Program-made: the position numbers and the translations under genes
Assembly (NCBI RefSeq): GCF_013778505.1
Contig: NZ_JAAOWU010000003.1
Span: 186,001 to 250,000 of the forward strand
Length of the DNA stretch: 64,000 nucleotides
From: Pseudomonas sivasensis
GTDB lineage: Bacteria > Pseudomonadota > Gammaproteobacteria > Pseudomonadales > Pseudomonadaceae
Reading direction: 5' to 3'
Shown here: piece after piece, positions 9,177-18,408 of the stretch
How positions within the stretch are numbered: the first letter of the stretch is position 1
Layout of the letters: each line of letters starts with the position of its first letter
Notes under the pieces: generated by a model
The model's database searches: none
Seen by the model: the letters and a program-made list of their open reading frames with translations, nothing else
What the model was told of the DNA's origin: nothing

Positions 9177-11786
9177 CTATCCCAAAGCGCCCTGGCGTTC
9201 TGGGTGTTCGCGTTCATCTCCCCGTTGCTCGGGCACAATGGCTGCGAAGAACCACGGAGATATCAGCGTTACTAACAAAATGGTCATCACACCGCTGGAG
9301 AACAGAGCCAGCGCGACCAGCGTGCCCAAGTCAATGACCGGCTTGTAGGCGGAAAACAGCAGGGCCAGGAAACCTACGGAGAAAATCACCACGTTGACCA
9401 CCGTCGAACGCCCGACACTGTGCATCGCCGTCAAAATCGCCTCGTCCACGTGGATACCTTCCTGGACCAGCAACTTGATACGCGACAGCAGGTGCACCGC
9501 GTAATCCACCACGCCCACTACAAGGAACGTTACCAGTGTCGTGCCAATGTTCAGCTCAATGTTCAGCAGGTACATAAAGCCGTACACCGTCACCGAGGTG
9601 GTCAGCAGCGTCAGCATGCCCAGAATCCCCAGCCGGACGGATTTCAACCAGAACATCATCATCAGCGTGACCACCAGCAGCGCGAGCGAGAAGCTCAGGA
9701 CTTGGCCCTGGGTGATCTCCGCCAGGATGCCGGTCCAGATTTTCGGCGTACCGGCATGGGTCACCTGCAGGTTGGCCGGCTTGTTCACCAACAGCCAGGC
9801 GTCCAGGCGATCAAGCATGTCTTTGTAGTCGCTGGCCACCGAAGAGGTCATGGTGTAGAGCGTCAAGGCCTTGGATTAGTCGGCATTGAGCACGTTCTGC
9901 AAGTCTGAGCCGCCGCCGTTCTCGAACATCATGATGTGTTGCTCGATCAGCGAGTTTCCGTCGACTTCAAAGGTTTCCGCCTGCCCCTCATCGTTGACTG
10001 ACGTCACCTGCTCCACGGCCTGCGGTACTCGCAGATATTCGGGGTTCATGTCATTGAGCACAAGGTTCATGCGCTTGACGTAGGCCGCCACCGAATAGGT
10101 ATAGCTGACGTTGGGCTGGGACTTGAGAAAGTGGTCGAGTTTGTCGAGGAACTGCACGGTCTCAGTGGTCAGCGCGCCACGCGGAGTCTTGGTATCGAAC
10201 GCAATCCAGCCAGGGGAAGTGCCCGCGATCCGTGAGCGGTTGATGAACTCATCGGAAACACGCACCGGGCTGTCTTTCTTGAAGTAAGCGATGCCCGAGT
10301 CTTCGATATCGACCATGAAGGTAAACACCGTCATCAGCGCCAACATCGGCAAGCTGACCAACAGCACCGGTTTTCGCCAGCGGATCAGGCGGGCACAAAA
10401 AGCCACCAGGTAGCGCGAGATAATCGACTCTTTGTGTACGGTTTTACGCAACGGCTGGTCTTTACCCCAGATGGAAATCCACGCCGGAATCAACAGCAGC
10501 GAGATGATCAGCGCGGCCGTCAGCCCGATGGACATGAATACCCCGAAATTGCGGATGCTGACGATGTTGTTGGTGGTGGAGATCATGAACGTGGCGATGG
10601 TGGTCACGGTGGTCAACACGACCGGGACCACCATGCGGCGCATAGTCTCGCGGTTGGCCTCGCGGTACGTCTTGCCCGCATTGAGTTGCTCATAGTACTC
10701 AGCCATCACGTGTATCGCGTCGGCACAGCAGATCGTGAACAAAAATACCGGCAGCACACTGGTAAGCAGGTCGATGGGCACCTTCAACAATGCCATCAGC
10801 CCCAGCGTCCAGATCGTGCAGAAGAGGATATTGAACAGCGGCAGGAACACGCCCAAGGGCTTGCGGAAAAAGAACACCAGCATGGAGGTCACGAGCAGGA
10901 ACACGATCGGAAACAGCAGCGCCAGGTCGTGATCGATGATCTCTTGTTGGGCGGCGATGAAGATCGGGGTTCCGGCGATGAACACTTCATCGGTGAACTG
11001 CGGATGTTTGCTCTGGTAGTCAGCGACGATCTGGCGAACCTGTTGGTAAGCCCGCAGTTGCGCCTGAGCATCGTCTTGCTTGGTGCCTAACTCGGCCACC
11101 ACCACCGCGACTTTCCTGTCAGGGGAAACCACTCCACCGACCATTTGCTCATTGCCCATGATCTGGGCTTCGACGAGTTGCGGGTCCATGTCCAAGGCGT
11201 GCAGTGTCTTGTGAATCCACAGTTCGCCGTCGGCGCTCAGGCTGATGTTTTCCAGGTCCGCCATCGAGGCCATTTCCTGGATCGGATTGATCCGTTCTGC
11301 CAGGAAGGCTAGAAACTGCTGATCGCGCTCCTCCCAGCCCTGGCTGCGGGCGTGATCGCGCAGGGCCTTGGCTTGGGCGTAATCGTTCTGGCTGAACCCA
11401 TCGCCGAGGATATCGCTGGCCAACAGTTGGGCGCGACTGTCGCTTTCGTGTTTGCCGACAATGCGGCGCAACTCGACCTCATCGTCGGCATTGGCCAGCA
11501 TCAGCCGGCGAAGGGCCTGGGAGATTTCGAACTGGGCGTTGAGCGACTGAGTGTTAAACACACTGTGCGCATTACTCTGGGCCACCATGACCGAGTCATA
11601 GGTGCCGGTGAACTCGTGTTGCAGTTCAATAATGGTTTTTCGCGCTGGATGGCTTTCCTTGAGCAAATAGGGATTGGTGTCCGACATCAGCGAGCCGAGG
11701 GCATAGGTGAAGTAGGCCGTGATCGCCACCAGCACAAATACAATCGTGCGCGCATAGCGCTCAACGAAGTTCAGGTATCGTTCCAT
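9177..11786 (-). pseudogene. MMPL/RND-type lipid transporter gene interrupted by an in-frame TAA
   Basis: Two open segments lie in the same frame: 11786 to 9876 (636 residues) and on to 9177, separated only by a TAA at 9878-9876 after VLNAD. Read through, they give one 869-residue RND-superfamily protein of normal size. It has an N-terminal helix (about residues 11-31), a periplasmic loop, a first block of transmembrane helices (LALLFPIVFLLVTSMLVFFF onward), a second loop, and a second helix block in the distal segment (VLSFSLALLVVTLMMMF, LGTLVALALFSSGVMTILL). MMPL proteins move lipids or hydrophobic products across the inner membrane and periplasm. It is the last gene of the biosynthetic operon. 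The stop removes the second helix block, so either the exporter is inactive or the base is a sequencing error. A re-start at the TTG at 9866 is possible but no good ribosome site is seen. Confidence 0.8.
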
Positions 11787-11821
11787 AGTTCAATCGGTTC
11801 CACGAAAGGCAGGCGCAGTAT

Positions 11822-12652
11822 TCAGCGAGCGGAGACGGCAAATTCAGGCAGGTCGCCAGTTTTGAGGCCGCGTTTGATCGCGGTCTGGTTGAACAGCCAG
11901 TCGTCCAGTTCGACGTTGTACTGCAACTGGTTGAACTTCAGTTGGGAGCGCGTGCCGGCGATGAAGTCTTCGGTTTCGCTGAGGGTGATGCTGTCGATTT
12001 GATCGACTGTCTCGACTTTCAGCGTCCGCATCTGCTTGAACATCACGCCTTTGACGTCGAAGAAATCCTGACGCATGACCAGCCTGTTCTGCTTGTCGAT
12101 CCAGACCTTGAGTTGGTTGTAGCCGGTTTTGGCCAGGATCTGCGCAGACACCGGCGTGCGCTCGATGACGTAGCATTCACGCCCGTTGATGGTCTCTTCG
12201 CCTACCAGTGTCTGGCTGTAGTCATCGGCCCGGATCTTGTCCAAATCCGCGTAGGAGTAATCACTGCCCATGAATGCGCCACGCTTGTCGGTGGTCGAGA
12301 TCCGGCGGGTTTGCCGGCTGACCGGCAGGTACATCCATTGGCTGTCCTCGGCACTCAGGGCTTCGTGGGGGTTTTCGATGTGAAAGGCGACGTTGCGGAC
12401 ATCGTTGGGGGCCGAGAAGTACATGGTGAACTTGTCACTGTCCGGGTAATCCTTTTGCAGGTAGCTGAACTCGCGCACCCGGCTGTTGCCTTGCTTGTCC
12501 AGCAGGATCAGCGAAACCTGCGACATGAAGCTCTTGCCGTCATTGCGGTCACGGGCCTGACGAATGATTTCGTCGGCGTTCGGGGCGGCCAGTGCCCCCA
12601 TGCTGGTGAGCATCAGGAGGCTGGCGGTCAGGACCTTGAGGGGCGGCAACAT
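11822..12652 (-). CDS. LolA-like outer-membrane lipoprotein-sorting family protein
   Basis: A 276-residue exported protein with a signal peptide (cleavage near GALAAPNADE). The half-barrel LolA-like domain is recognisable from the opening DEIIRQARDRNDGKSFMS and conserved strands such as KFTMYFSAPNDVRNVAFH and SQWMYLPVSRQTRRIST. Proteins of this family occur next to MMPL transporters and are thought to shuttle lipids through the periplasm. It lies between the DUF1302 gene and the MMPL gene in the same operon. Confidence 0.85.
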   Translation of the reverse strand: MLPPLKVLTASLLMLTSMGALAAPNADEIIRQARDRNDGKSFMSQVSLILLDKQGNSRVREFSYLQKDYPDSDKFTMYFSAPNDVRNVAFHIENPHEALSAEDSQWMYLPVSRQTRRISTTDKRGAFMGSDYSYADLDKIRADDYSQTLVGEETINGRECYVIERTPVSAQILAKTGYNQLKVWIDKQNRLVMRQDFFDVKGVMFKQMRTLKVETVDQIDSITLSETEDFIAGTRSQLKFNQLQYNVELDDWLFNQTAIKRGLKTGDLPEFAVSAR

Positions 12653-12702
12653 AGAAATTTCCTTTTCTTGAAGTGGTTTTTTTATTGAGGTCGGAACGGG
12701 GC

Positions 12703-13986
12703 TCAGAACAGATAACCCGCCGACACACGCAGTTGGTCGCGCTGGCTGTATTGGCCAAACGTGCGGTCTTCTTTGCCAAAAAACACATCCACCTCCAGCC
12801 CCAGCTTCAGCCAGTCCACGGGGGTGTACGTGAAGATGCCTTGCAGCAAGGCGTCGTCCTTGGCGGGAGGGGACATCGCCAGTACCAGGCGGGATTTGAG
12901 GCGGTCACGCAGGTGGGTGCCTTCGGCGGACAGCGTGAACAGCAGCTCGCGTTTGTCCTGCACCATGCCCTGCTGCCAGTCGAGCAATTGCTGCTCCTGC
13001 CATTGCACGGAGATCAGCCAGTTGCGCAGCAGGTAGTCCACGCCCAGCAAGGACTTGACCATCGGGCTCTGGCTGCTGCCGTGGTTACGGTACGGATTGG
13101 TGACGTGCCAGCGGTCGAAGTAGGCCACCTCACTGCGCACCACGATGCTGTGGCCGGCGTCGATCGCCAGGCCGGCACCGCCCATGCTGTAGCGGGGGAA
13201 CTGGCGCTCCAGAACCACGCGCTGATCGTCAGCGATACCTTCGACGGCATACACCGGGTCTTGCTGGCGGGCGTTGAGGGCGACAAAGCTGGCGTCCACC
13301 GAACCGATCCTGCCGTTGGCGCTCATGCCATAGGAGAACCCCTTTTGCCCGCTGTAGTCCGGCTTTGAACCGACCAGGAAAAGGTTCGGGTCCGGTACTG
13401 CGAACAACGGAGCGTCGAATTCGCTGCCTTGGGCCGGCGCCTGGTTTTTCAGGAAGTCGGTTATCCACAAGGCTTCTACTTCCCACTCGCCCACGGGTTG
13501 GGTCAAACGCACCATTGGCACCGCGATGCGGCTGTCTTCAAGCAAGGCCGTCACGCCTTCGCGGTAATCGATAGGGTTGACCTGGTCCAGCACCCGCAAC
13601 TCATCGGCGCGGCCCCAGACGACTTGCTGCCAACCCACGGTGACCTCACCGTCACCCAGGTAATGGCCCCAATACAGATGCCGCCAGTCGGCACTGAAAC
13701 GGTAGTCATCCCGTGCCTCCTGGCTATAAGGGTTATGCCCGTCATAGCGCGCGTCGTAGCGTACCCGGCCCTTGGCCTTGTAGTAGCCGCTGTCCCAGTT
13801 GTCTTCCAGGTTGGCCTTGAAATACACCGCCTTCTGCGTGACCGGATCATCCCCGTGCAAGCGCAGGGCACTGGCCAATCCCACTTCCGCGTCGGCATGG
13901 GTCGGCAGCAGGTCCGCACCCGCCAGGCGTGGCGCCAGCGATATCAGGCCAAGCAACAGGCTGCGTGTGAGCAATGCTGTGTTCAT
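12703..13986 (-). CDS. DUF1302-family outer-membrane protein
   Basis: A 427-residue protein with a signal peptide (ending near PRLAGADLLPT). Many amphipathic strands and a terminal aromatic residue (SAGYLF) are typical of an outer-membrane beta-barrel. The pattern around WGHYLGDGEVTVGWQQVVWG and VLDQVNPIDYREG matches what I recall of DUF1302 proteins, which usually accompany MMPL transporters and LolA-like or DUF1329 partners. It would be the outer-membrane part of the export set. The ligand is unknown. Confidence 0.75.
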   Translation of the reverse strand: MNTALLTRSLLLGLISLAPRLAGADLLPTHADAEVGLASALRLHGDDPVTQKAVYFKANLEDNWDSGYYKAKGRVRYDARYDGHNPYSQEARDDYRFSADWRHLYWGHYLGDGEVTVGWQQVVWGRADELRVLDQVNPIDYREGVTALLEDSRIAVPMVRLTQPVGEWEVEALWITDFLKNQAPAQGSEFDAPLFAVPDPNLFLVGSKPDYSGQKGFSYGMSANGRIGSVDASFVALNARQQDPVYAVEGIADDQRVVLERQFPRYSMGGAGLAIDAGHSIVVRSEVAYFDRWHVTNPYRNHGSSQSPMVKSLLGVDYLLRNWLISVQWQEQQLLDWQQGMVQDKRELLFTLSAEGTHLRDRLKSRLVLAMSPPAKDDALLQGIFTYTPVDWLKLGLEVDVFFGKEDRTFGQYSQRDQLRVSAGYLF

Positions 13987-13988
13987 GG

Positions 13989-14753
13989 CTACATCCCCAA
14001 CCCGGCGCCGCCGTCGATCATCAGGCTCTGGGCCGTGACGCCGGAGGCCTCCGGGCTGACCAGGTAACGCACCATGGCGGCGACTTCATCAGCCTGCATA
14101 AAACGGCGCAACGGCAGCTTTTTCTTGGCATTGCGCAGGATCTGCTCCTGACTGATTCCGGCAATACTGGCTTGAGTCGCCAATTCGCCTTGAAGCATTG
14201 GCGTATCAATCCAGGCTGGCAAAATCGCGTTCACGGTAATCCGGCGCGGTGCCAGGTCCAGCGCCAGTGCTTTTGTCATGCCGATAATGCCGTGCTTGGA
14301 GGCGCAGTAAGCGGTGTTGCGGACCTTGCCGATGCGGCCCAGGATCGACGACAAATTGATGATTCGCCCTCGGTCCGCCAGCAGTGGCAGGCACAGCGAA
14401 GTGACATAAAAGGTGCCGTTCAGATTGACCGAAATCACCTTGTGCCAGTTGTCCAAGTCCTCCGGTTCGTTCTCGTTGCAGACGCCGGCGCTGTTGACCA
14501 GGACATCGATGTAACCGAGGCGCACCGACAGGTCGTTGAATAACGCTTGCACGCTCGCAAGGTCGGCGATATCGACGCCATGGGTTTCGATGCTTGCGGC
14601 AAATGCCCCGTTGCCGACCCAGCTTTGTAGCTGGGCCAAGTCACGGTCCACCAGGATCAGGCGATGGGCTTCGTCGGTGGCGAAGTGTTCCGCGACTGCG
14701 CGGCCAATGCCGTTGGCGGCACCGGAAATCAAAAAAGTTCGAGATGCGTTCAT
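13989..14753 (-). CDS. SDR-family oxidoreductase (second ketoreductase of the cluster)
   Basis: A 254-residue classical short-chain dehydrogenase/reductase. It has a cofactor loop SGAANGIGRA, the NSAG motif, a catalytic Ser in LSSILGRIG and an active-site YCASK. The Asp ending the second strand (LVDRD) suggests NAD(H) preference. Its start overlaps the stop of the upstream fabG-like gene (ATGA), so the two are co-translated. In context it may reduce a beta-keto intermediate, or the aldehyde or imine formed at release. Confidence 0.85.
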   Translation of the reverse strand: MNASRTFLISGAANGIGRAVAEHFATDEAHRLILVDRDLAQLQSWVGNGAFAASIETHGVDIADLASVQALFNDLSVRLGYIDVLVNSAGVCNENEPEDLDNWHKVISVNLNGTFYVTSLCLPLLADRGRIINLSSILGRIGKVRNTAYCASKHGIIGMTKALALDLAPRRITVNAILPAWIDTPMLQGELATQASIAGISQEQILRNAKKKLPLRRFMQADEVAAMVRYLVSPEASGVTAQSLMIDGGAGLGM

Positions 14754-15487
14754 GGCATTTTCAACCCGCCATTGACCGACAACACTTCGCCGGTCACATA
14801 GGTGGCGCGGTCGGCCAGGTACAGCACGGCCTCGGCGATATCCCCTGGCACGGCAAAGCGCTTGATCAGCAGACGCGACTGGACCTCCTGCTCGTGGGTT
14901 TCGAGCAAGGCGGCGGTCATGTCGGTGCTGACGATCCCCGGCGCCACCGCGTTGACGCGGATATTGCGCGGCGCCAACTCGACCGCCAGGGCACGTGTCA
15001 GCGCCTCCACACCTCCCTTGGCGGCGGCGTAGCTGCTTTGGCCTTTGCCAGGCTTTTGCGCCGCCACCGAACTCAGGTTGATGATGCAGCCTTGACGCTG
15101 GCGCATCATGCCGGGCACCACCTGTTGGCAGCAGAGCAGTGTGCCGATCAAGTTGGTCTGGATCACCTCACTGATGGCCTCGACCGAGAGCGTTGCCAGC
15201 AAACCATCCCGAGTAATCCCGGCGTTGTTGACCAGCAGGTCGATGCGTTCGAAGTGTTGTTCAACCTGTTCGAAAAACGCCTTGATGCTGTGGGCGTCGC
15301 TGATGTCGCACTGCGCGGTAAGGCATTCGCCGCCCATCTTTTCGACTTCATCGCGCACCGCCAGGGCCGCCGCTTCGTCGCGCACGTAGTTGAATGCAAC
15401 CCGGTAGCCGGCCTCGGCCAGTGCCAGGACAACCGCTTTGCCGATGCCGCGACTGCCTCCGGTGACTACCGCTGTTTTAGTGGTCAT
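14750..15487 (-). CDS. FabG-like 3-oxoacyl-ACP reductase
   Basis: A 245-residue SDR enzyme closely resembling FabG: cofactor motif TGGSRGIGKA, NNAGITRDGLL, catalytic Ser in NLSSVAAQKPGKGQ and SYAAAKGG, and a C-terminal TGEVLSVNGGLKMP. Such enzymes reduce ACP-bound beta-keto chains with NADPH. A good AAGGAA ribosome site precedes the ATG. It sits between the aminotransferase-reductase fusion and the second SDR. It is not next to fabD/acpP, so it is a pathway-specific paralogue. Confidence 0.88.
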   Translation of the reverse strand: MTTKTAVVTGGSRGIGKAVVLALAEAGYRVAFNYVRDEAAALAVRDEVEKMGGECLTAQCDISDAHSIKAFFEQVEQHFERIDLLVNNAGITRDGLLATLSVEAISEVIQTNLIGTLLCCQQVVPGMMRQRQGCIINLSSVAAQKPGKGQSSYAAAKGGVEALTRALAVELAPRNIRVNAVAPGIVSTDMTAALLETHEQEVQSRLLIKRFAVPGDIAEAVLYLADRATYVTGEVLSVNGGLKMP

Positions 15488-15496
15488 GGCCGTTCC

Positions 15497-18373
15497 TTAG
15501 AGTGAGTTGTGAGTCTTGAACTGCGCCAGGCCAAAGCCATGGATCGCCGCCAACGCACGAATCTGCTGCACTTGTTCGCGGCTGATGTCGCCGTAGGAGT
15601 AATGCTGGGTAATTCCCGCAAGCCCCATCAGCACCGACTCGGCCATGCAGGCATACAACTGGCCCTGTTTCAGGTAGGCCCGCACATTCGGCGCGAGCCC
15701 GTCGTCGAACGGCGTCTGGACAATGCCACCGTGCATGTACAGCACGTCGCTGCGCTGGGTGCCGATCGCTTGGTCAACGTTCAGCGGCACGGCGATGTCG
15801 CAGATCACGCTGTGTTCGGCGAAATGCCCAGCGTCGAGAAACGGCTGCGCTGCGTTTGCCGCACACAGCACGATGCGTGCGCGTTTGAGTGCTTGCAGGT
15901 CATCGGTGACGGTAATGAAGGCGTTGGCCCCCAGGCGTTCTTGCACCAGGCGCGAGACCTGCAGGCCCAACTGCGAGCTGCTGCCGAAGTCCTTTAGCAG
16001 CGCGTGAATGCCGTCGATGTCGAGTAGGCGCTGCGCCAGCAAGTCGTCGCTGGCCGTGCCCTTGAGAATCGAGCGGGCCGCGTCGGCGTAAATCAGATGG
16101 GCGGTTTTTTCCAGACGGCGCAGCGAGCCATCGCGGCCGCTGCCAATCAGGATCACGTGGTCGACAGCGGCTGACAGCAGCGACGCATAGGTCGACGCCA
16201 CGTTACCGGCCGCGCCTACCACGGCTGCCGTTTGTGCGTGCAACTCAAGTCCCTGTTGTTTGCAGCCTTGCTCGATGGCCTCAAGGCCCATGCCGATGGT
16301 CAAGGCGTTACCGGACGTCAGCGCCATGTCCGGAATTTTCAGGGCCTGGCAGTTGTTGGTCACGATGGAGGTGTACATCCCCAACCCGGCAACGCGGTAG
16401 CCATCGGCGCGTGCGTCCAGGATGCGATTGCCGACTTCTTTGCGAATCACGTCGAGATCGCCGCTGATGATGTAGTCCGCCATGGCGTTGGAGTCCATGC
16501 ACAGTGGGTACAACGTGAACTCCACGGCCATGCCCAGCTTCGAGCGGATCACCACCGGGCCCACGGGGGCCGCCCGGCGTTCCGGTGCGGTGCGTTGCAT
16601 GAACACACATTTTTGTTCGGTGCTCAGTTGGCCGAGTGAGGGATCGACATCACCGAGGATGTCGGCATCGATCAAGTGATTGATAAAGGCCACGCGGGCG
16701 ACGATGGGGGTGTCCTGCGGGGCGTTGGGCAGGGCGTTGACCTGGAAGCCGGTGTCGCGCGGCGCGACCGCCGGGATCAGGTCATTGCAAATGGTAGCGG
16801 CCAACGGGAACGCATCTCCGCGTTGCAGCATGTCGCAGACCTTTTGCAGGGCTTTGATCAGCCCGTCGATCTCGGCGAATGTGATGCAGGCGGGCGGCTC
16901 CAGGCGGATCACATTGGAGTTGCTGCCCGAAGGCGCCACGCGCAGGGCTTCAAACTGCAACAGGTAGCCGGCAATCAGGTAACCCAAGGCATCGTTGTAC
17001 TGGGCTGAAGCCTGCACCAGCGAGCTGTTGGTGCTTTGGTCATGCAGCTCAAAGCCCAGCAACAGGCCGCGGCCCCGCACATCGGCGATCACCCCCGGGT
17101 AGGCCGCCTTGAGCTCAAGCAGTGAGGCCTTTAGGTATTCGCCCTTGGTGTGCACGTCCTTGAGCATCGCTTGGTCATCGGCAAACAGACGATTGAGCGC
17201 CGAGAGGGCGATGTGGCAGGAGGCATCGTCTTCGGCGAAGGTCGAGCTGTGGATATAGCTGAAGTCTTTTTCATAGTGGCTACTGCGAATCACGGTGGCC
17301 GCGATCTTCATCAGGCCACCGCCCAGCGCTTTGGACAGGCAGTAGTAATCGCCTTGCAGATTGAAATGACTGCTGGCCAGGAAGGTGCCGGTTCGTCCGA
17401 AGCCCGACTGCACCTCGTCGATAATCAACGGGCACTGCTGCTCGTTACACAGGCGACGCAACGCCCGGTAAAAATCAGTCGAGAATTCGATGATGCCGCC
17501 TTCGCCCTGGATCGGCTCCATCAGTACGGCGGTGATCGCGCTGAACGCATCGCGCTTGACCAGCAGTTGATCCCCGCTCCATTGCAGGCTCAGCCAATGT
17601 CGGGTGTGGCGCGCGGGCAGCTCCTGGAGTTGATGGGGTTGCTGGGGGTCAATGAACTCCACGTTCAGGCCGAACCGCGCGAACGGCTGGCGATACTGGC
17701 GGCCGTACGTCAGTTGCACAGTGTTGACCAGCTTGCCGTGAAAACTGCCGCGCAAAGCGACAAAGACCGGCTCGACATGCAATTCGGCGAGGTTGTGCTG
17801 GCGCACCGCTTCAACCACCTGGCGCACCGTGGCCGTGTTCAGGTGCGCGGGCAGCAGGCCTGCCGGCAAGTCGAGGTCAGCGACATCCACTTCGCGGTAG
17901 GCGCGGTCGCTGGAGGTCAATTGGGCCAGGGTGAAGTCGAGTTCGTCGAACTGGCGTTGCAGGTTTTTCTGACGACGAAACTCGGCATGCTTGACGGCAA
18001 TTTCGACCGCTTCGGCACCACTGTTGGAAAAGGTCGAAATGTATTGTTCGTTGTTCTTCAGCTCGCGATTGAAGGCTTCGCTCAACGCGCGCGCTAGGGC
18101 TCCGGCCGTGCCGCGGATCGACATCTGGGCGTTAAAGGGCACGTCATTGCGCAACAGTGTGCAGAGCTGTTCGACAAACTGCGGGTCGTTGTGACCAAAC
18201 AACGCCGCGCCATAGCCACCGAGAAAATCCGTCACGGTGACCTCGTCACCCTTGCGGTTGCGGTAGAACAATTGACTGCCCAGTGCGCGTTTGAACTCAC
18301 ACTCAAGCCCCAGGGCCTGGAGCAGATCTACAAACTTTGGGCGAACAAAATCACGGTAATCCATCACATCCAT
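15497..18373 (-). CDS. Fusion of class III aminotransferase and acyl-ACP-reductase-like domain
   Basis: A 958-residue two-domain enzyme. Residues about 1-500 are a fold-type I, class III PLP aminotransferase, with FSNSGAEAVEIAVKHAEFRR, the PLP Asp in IIDEVQSGFGRTG and the Schiff-base Lys in LSKALGGG near residue 345. Residues about 580-950 resemble cyanobacterial long-chain acyl-ACP reductase: GLGMYTSIVTNN, LTSGNALTIGMG, the nucleotide loop VVGAAGNVAS, then HGGIV and LYACMAESVL. Compared from memory with the cyanobacterial enzyme, its catalytic Cys seems replaced by Ser, with another Cys three residues later (SVICD). Together the domains could release an ACP-bound chain as an aldehyde and aminate it. 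An ATG at 18364 has a better-spaced AGGA than the one at 18373. Confidence 0.85.
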   Translation of the reverse strand: MDVMDYRDFVRPKFVDLLQALGLECEFKRALGSQLFYRNRKGDEVTVTDFLGGYGAALFGHNDPQFVEQLCTLLRNDVPFNAQMSIRGTAGALARALSEAFNRELKNNEQYISTFSNSGAEAVEIAVKHAEFRRQKNLQRQFDELDFTLAQLTSSDRAYREVDVADLDLPAGLLPAHLNTATVRQVVEAVRQHNLAELHVEPVFVALRGSFHGKLVNTVQLTYGRQYRQPFARFGLNVEFIDPQQPHQLQELPARHTRHWLSLQWSGDQLLVKRDAFSAITAVLMEPIQGEGGIIEFSTDFYRALRRLCNEQQCPLIIDEVQSGFGRTGTFLASSHFNLQGDYYCLSKALGGGLMKIAATVIRSSHYEKDFSYIHSSTFAEDDASCHIALSALNRLFADDQAMLKDVHTKGEYLKASLLELKAAYPGVIADVRGRGLLLGFELHDQSTNSSLVQASAQYNDALGYLIAGYLLQFEALRVAPSGSNSNVIRLEPPACITFAEIDGLIKALQKVCDMLQRGDAFPLAATICNDLIPAVAPRDTGFQVNALPNAPQDTPIVARVAFINHLIDADILGDVDPSLGQLSTEQKCVFMQRTAPERRAAPVGPVVIRSKLGMAVEFTLYPLCMDSNAMADYIISGDLDVIRKEVGNRILDARADGYRVAGLGMYTSIVTNNCQALKIPDMALTSGNALTIGMGLEAIEQGCKQQGLELHAQTAAVVGAAGNVASTYASLLSAAVDHVILIGSGRDGSLRRLEKTAHLIYADAARSILKGTASDDLLAQRLLDIDGIHALLKDFGSSSQLGLQVSRLVQERLGANAFITVTDDLQALKRARIVLCAANAAQPFLDAGHFAEHSVICDIAVPLNVDQAIGTQRSDVLYMHGGIVQTPFDDGLAPNVRAYLKQGQLYACMAESVLMGLAGITQHYSYGDISREQVQQIRALAAIHGFGLAQFKTHNSL

Positions 18374-18408
18374 GTCCTATAAAAGAGGAGGGTGTTGTAC
18401 AAAAAACG

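Noticed and set aside
9870..9880. Frameshift in the MMPL gene
   Set aside because: The frame on both sides of the stop is the same (the distance is a multiple of three), so it is a nonsense codon, not a frameshift.
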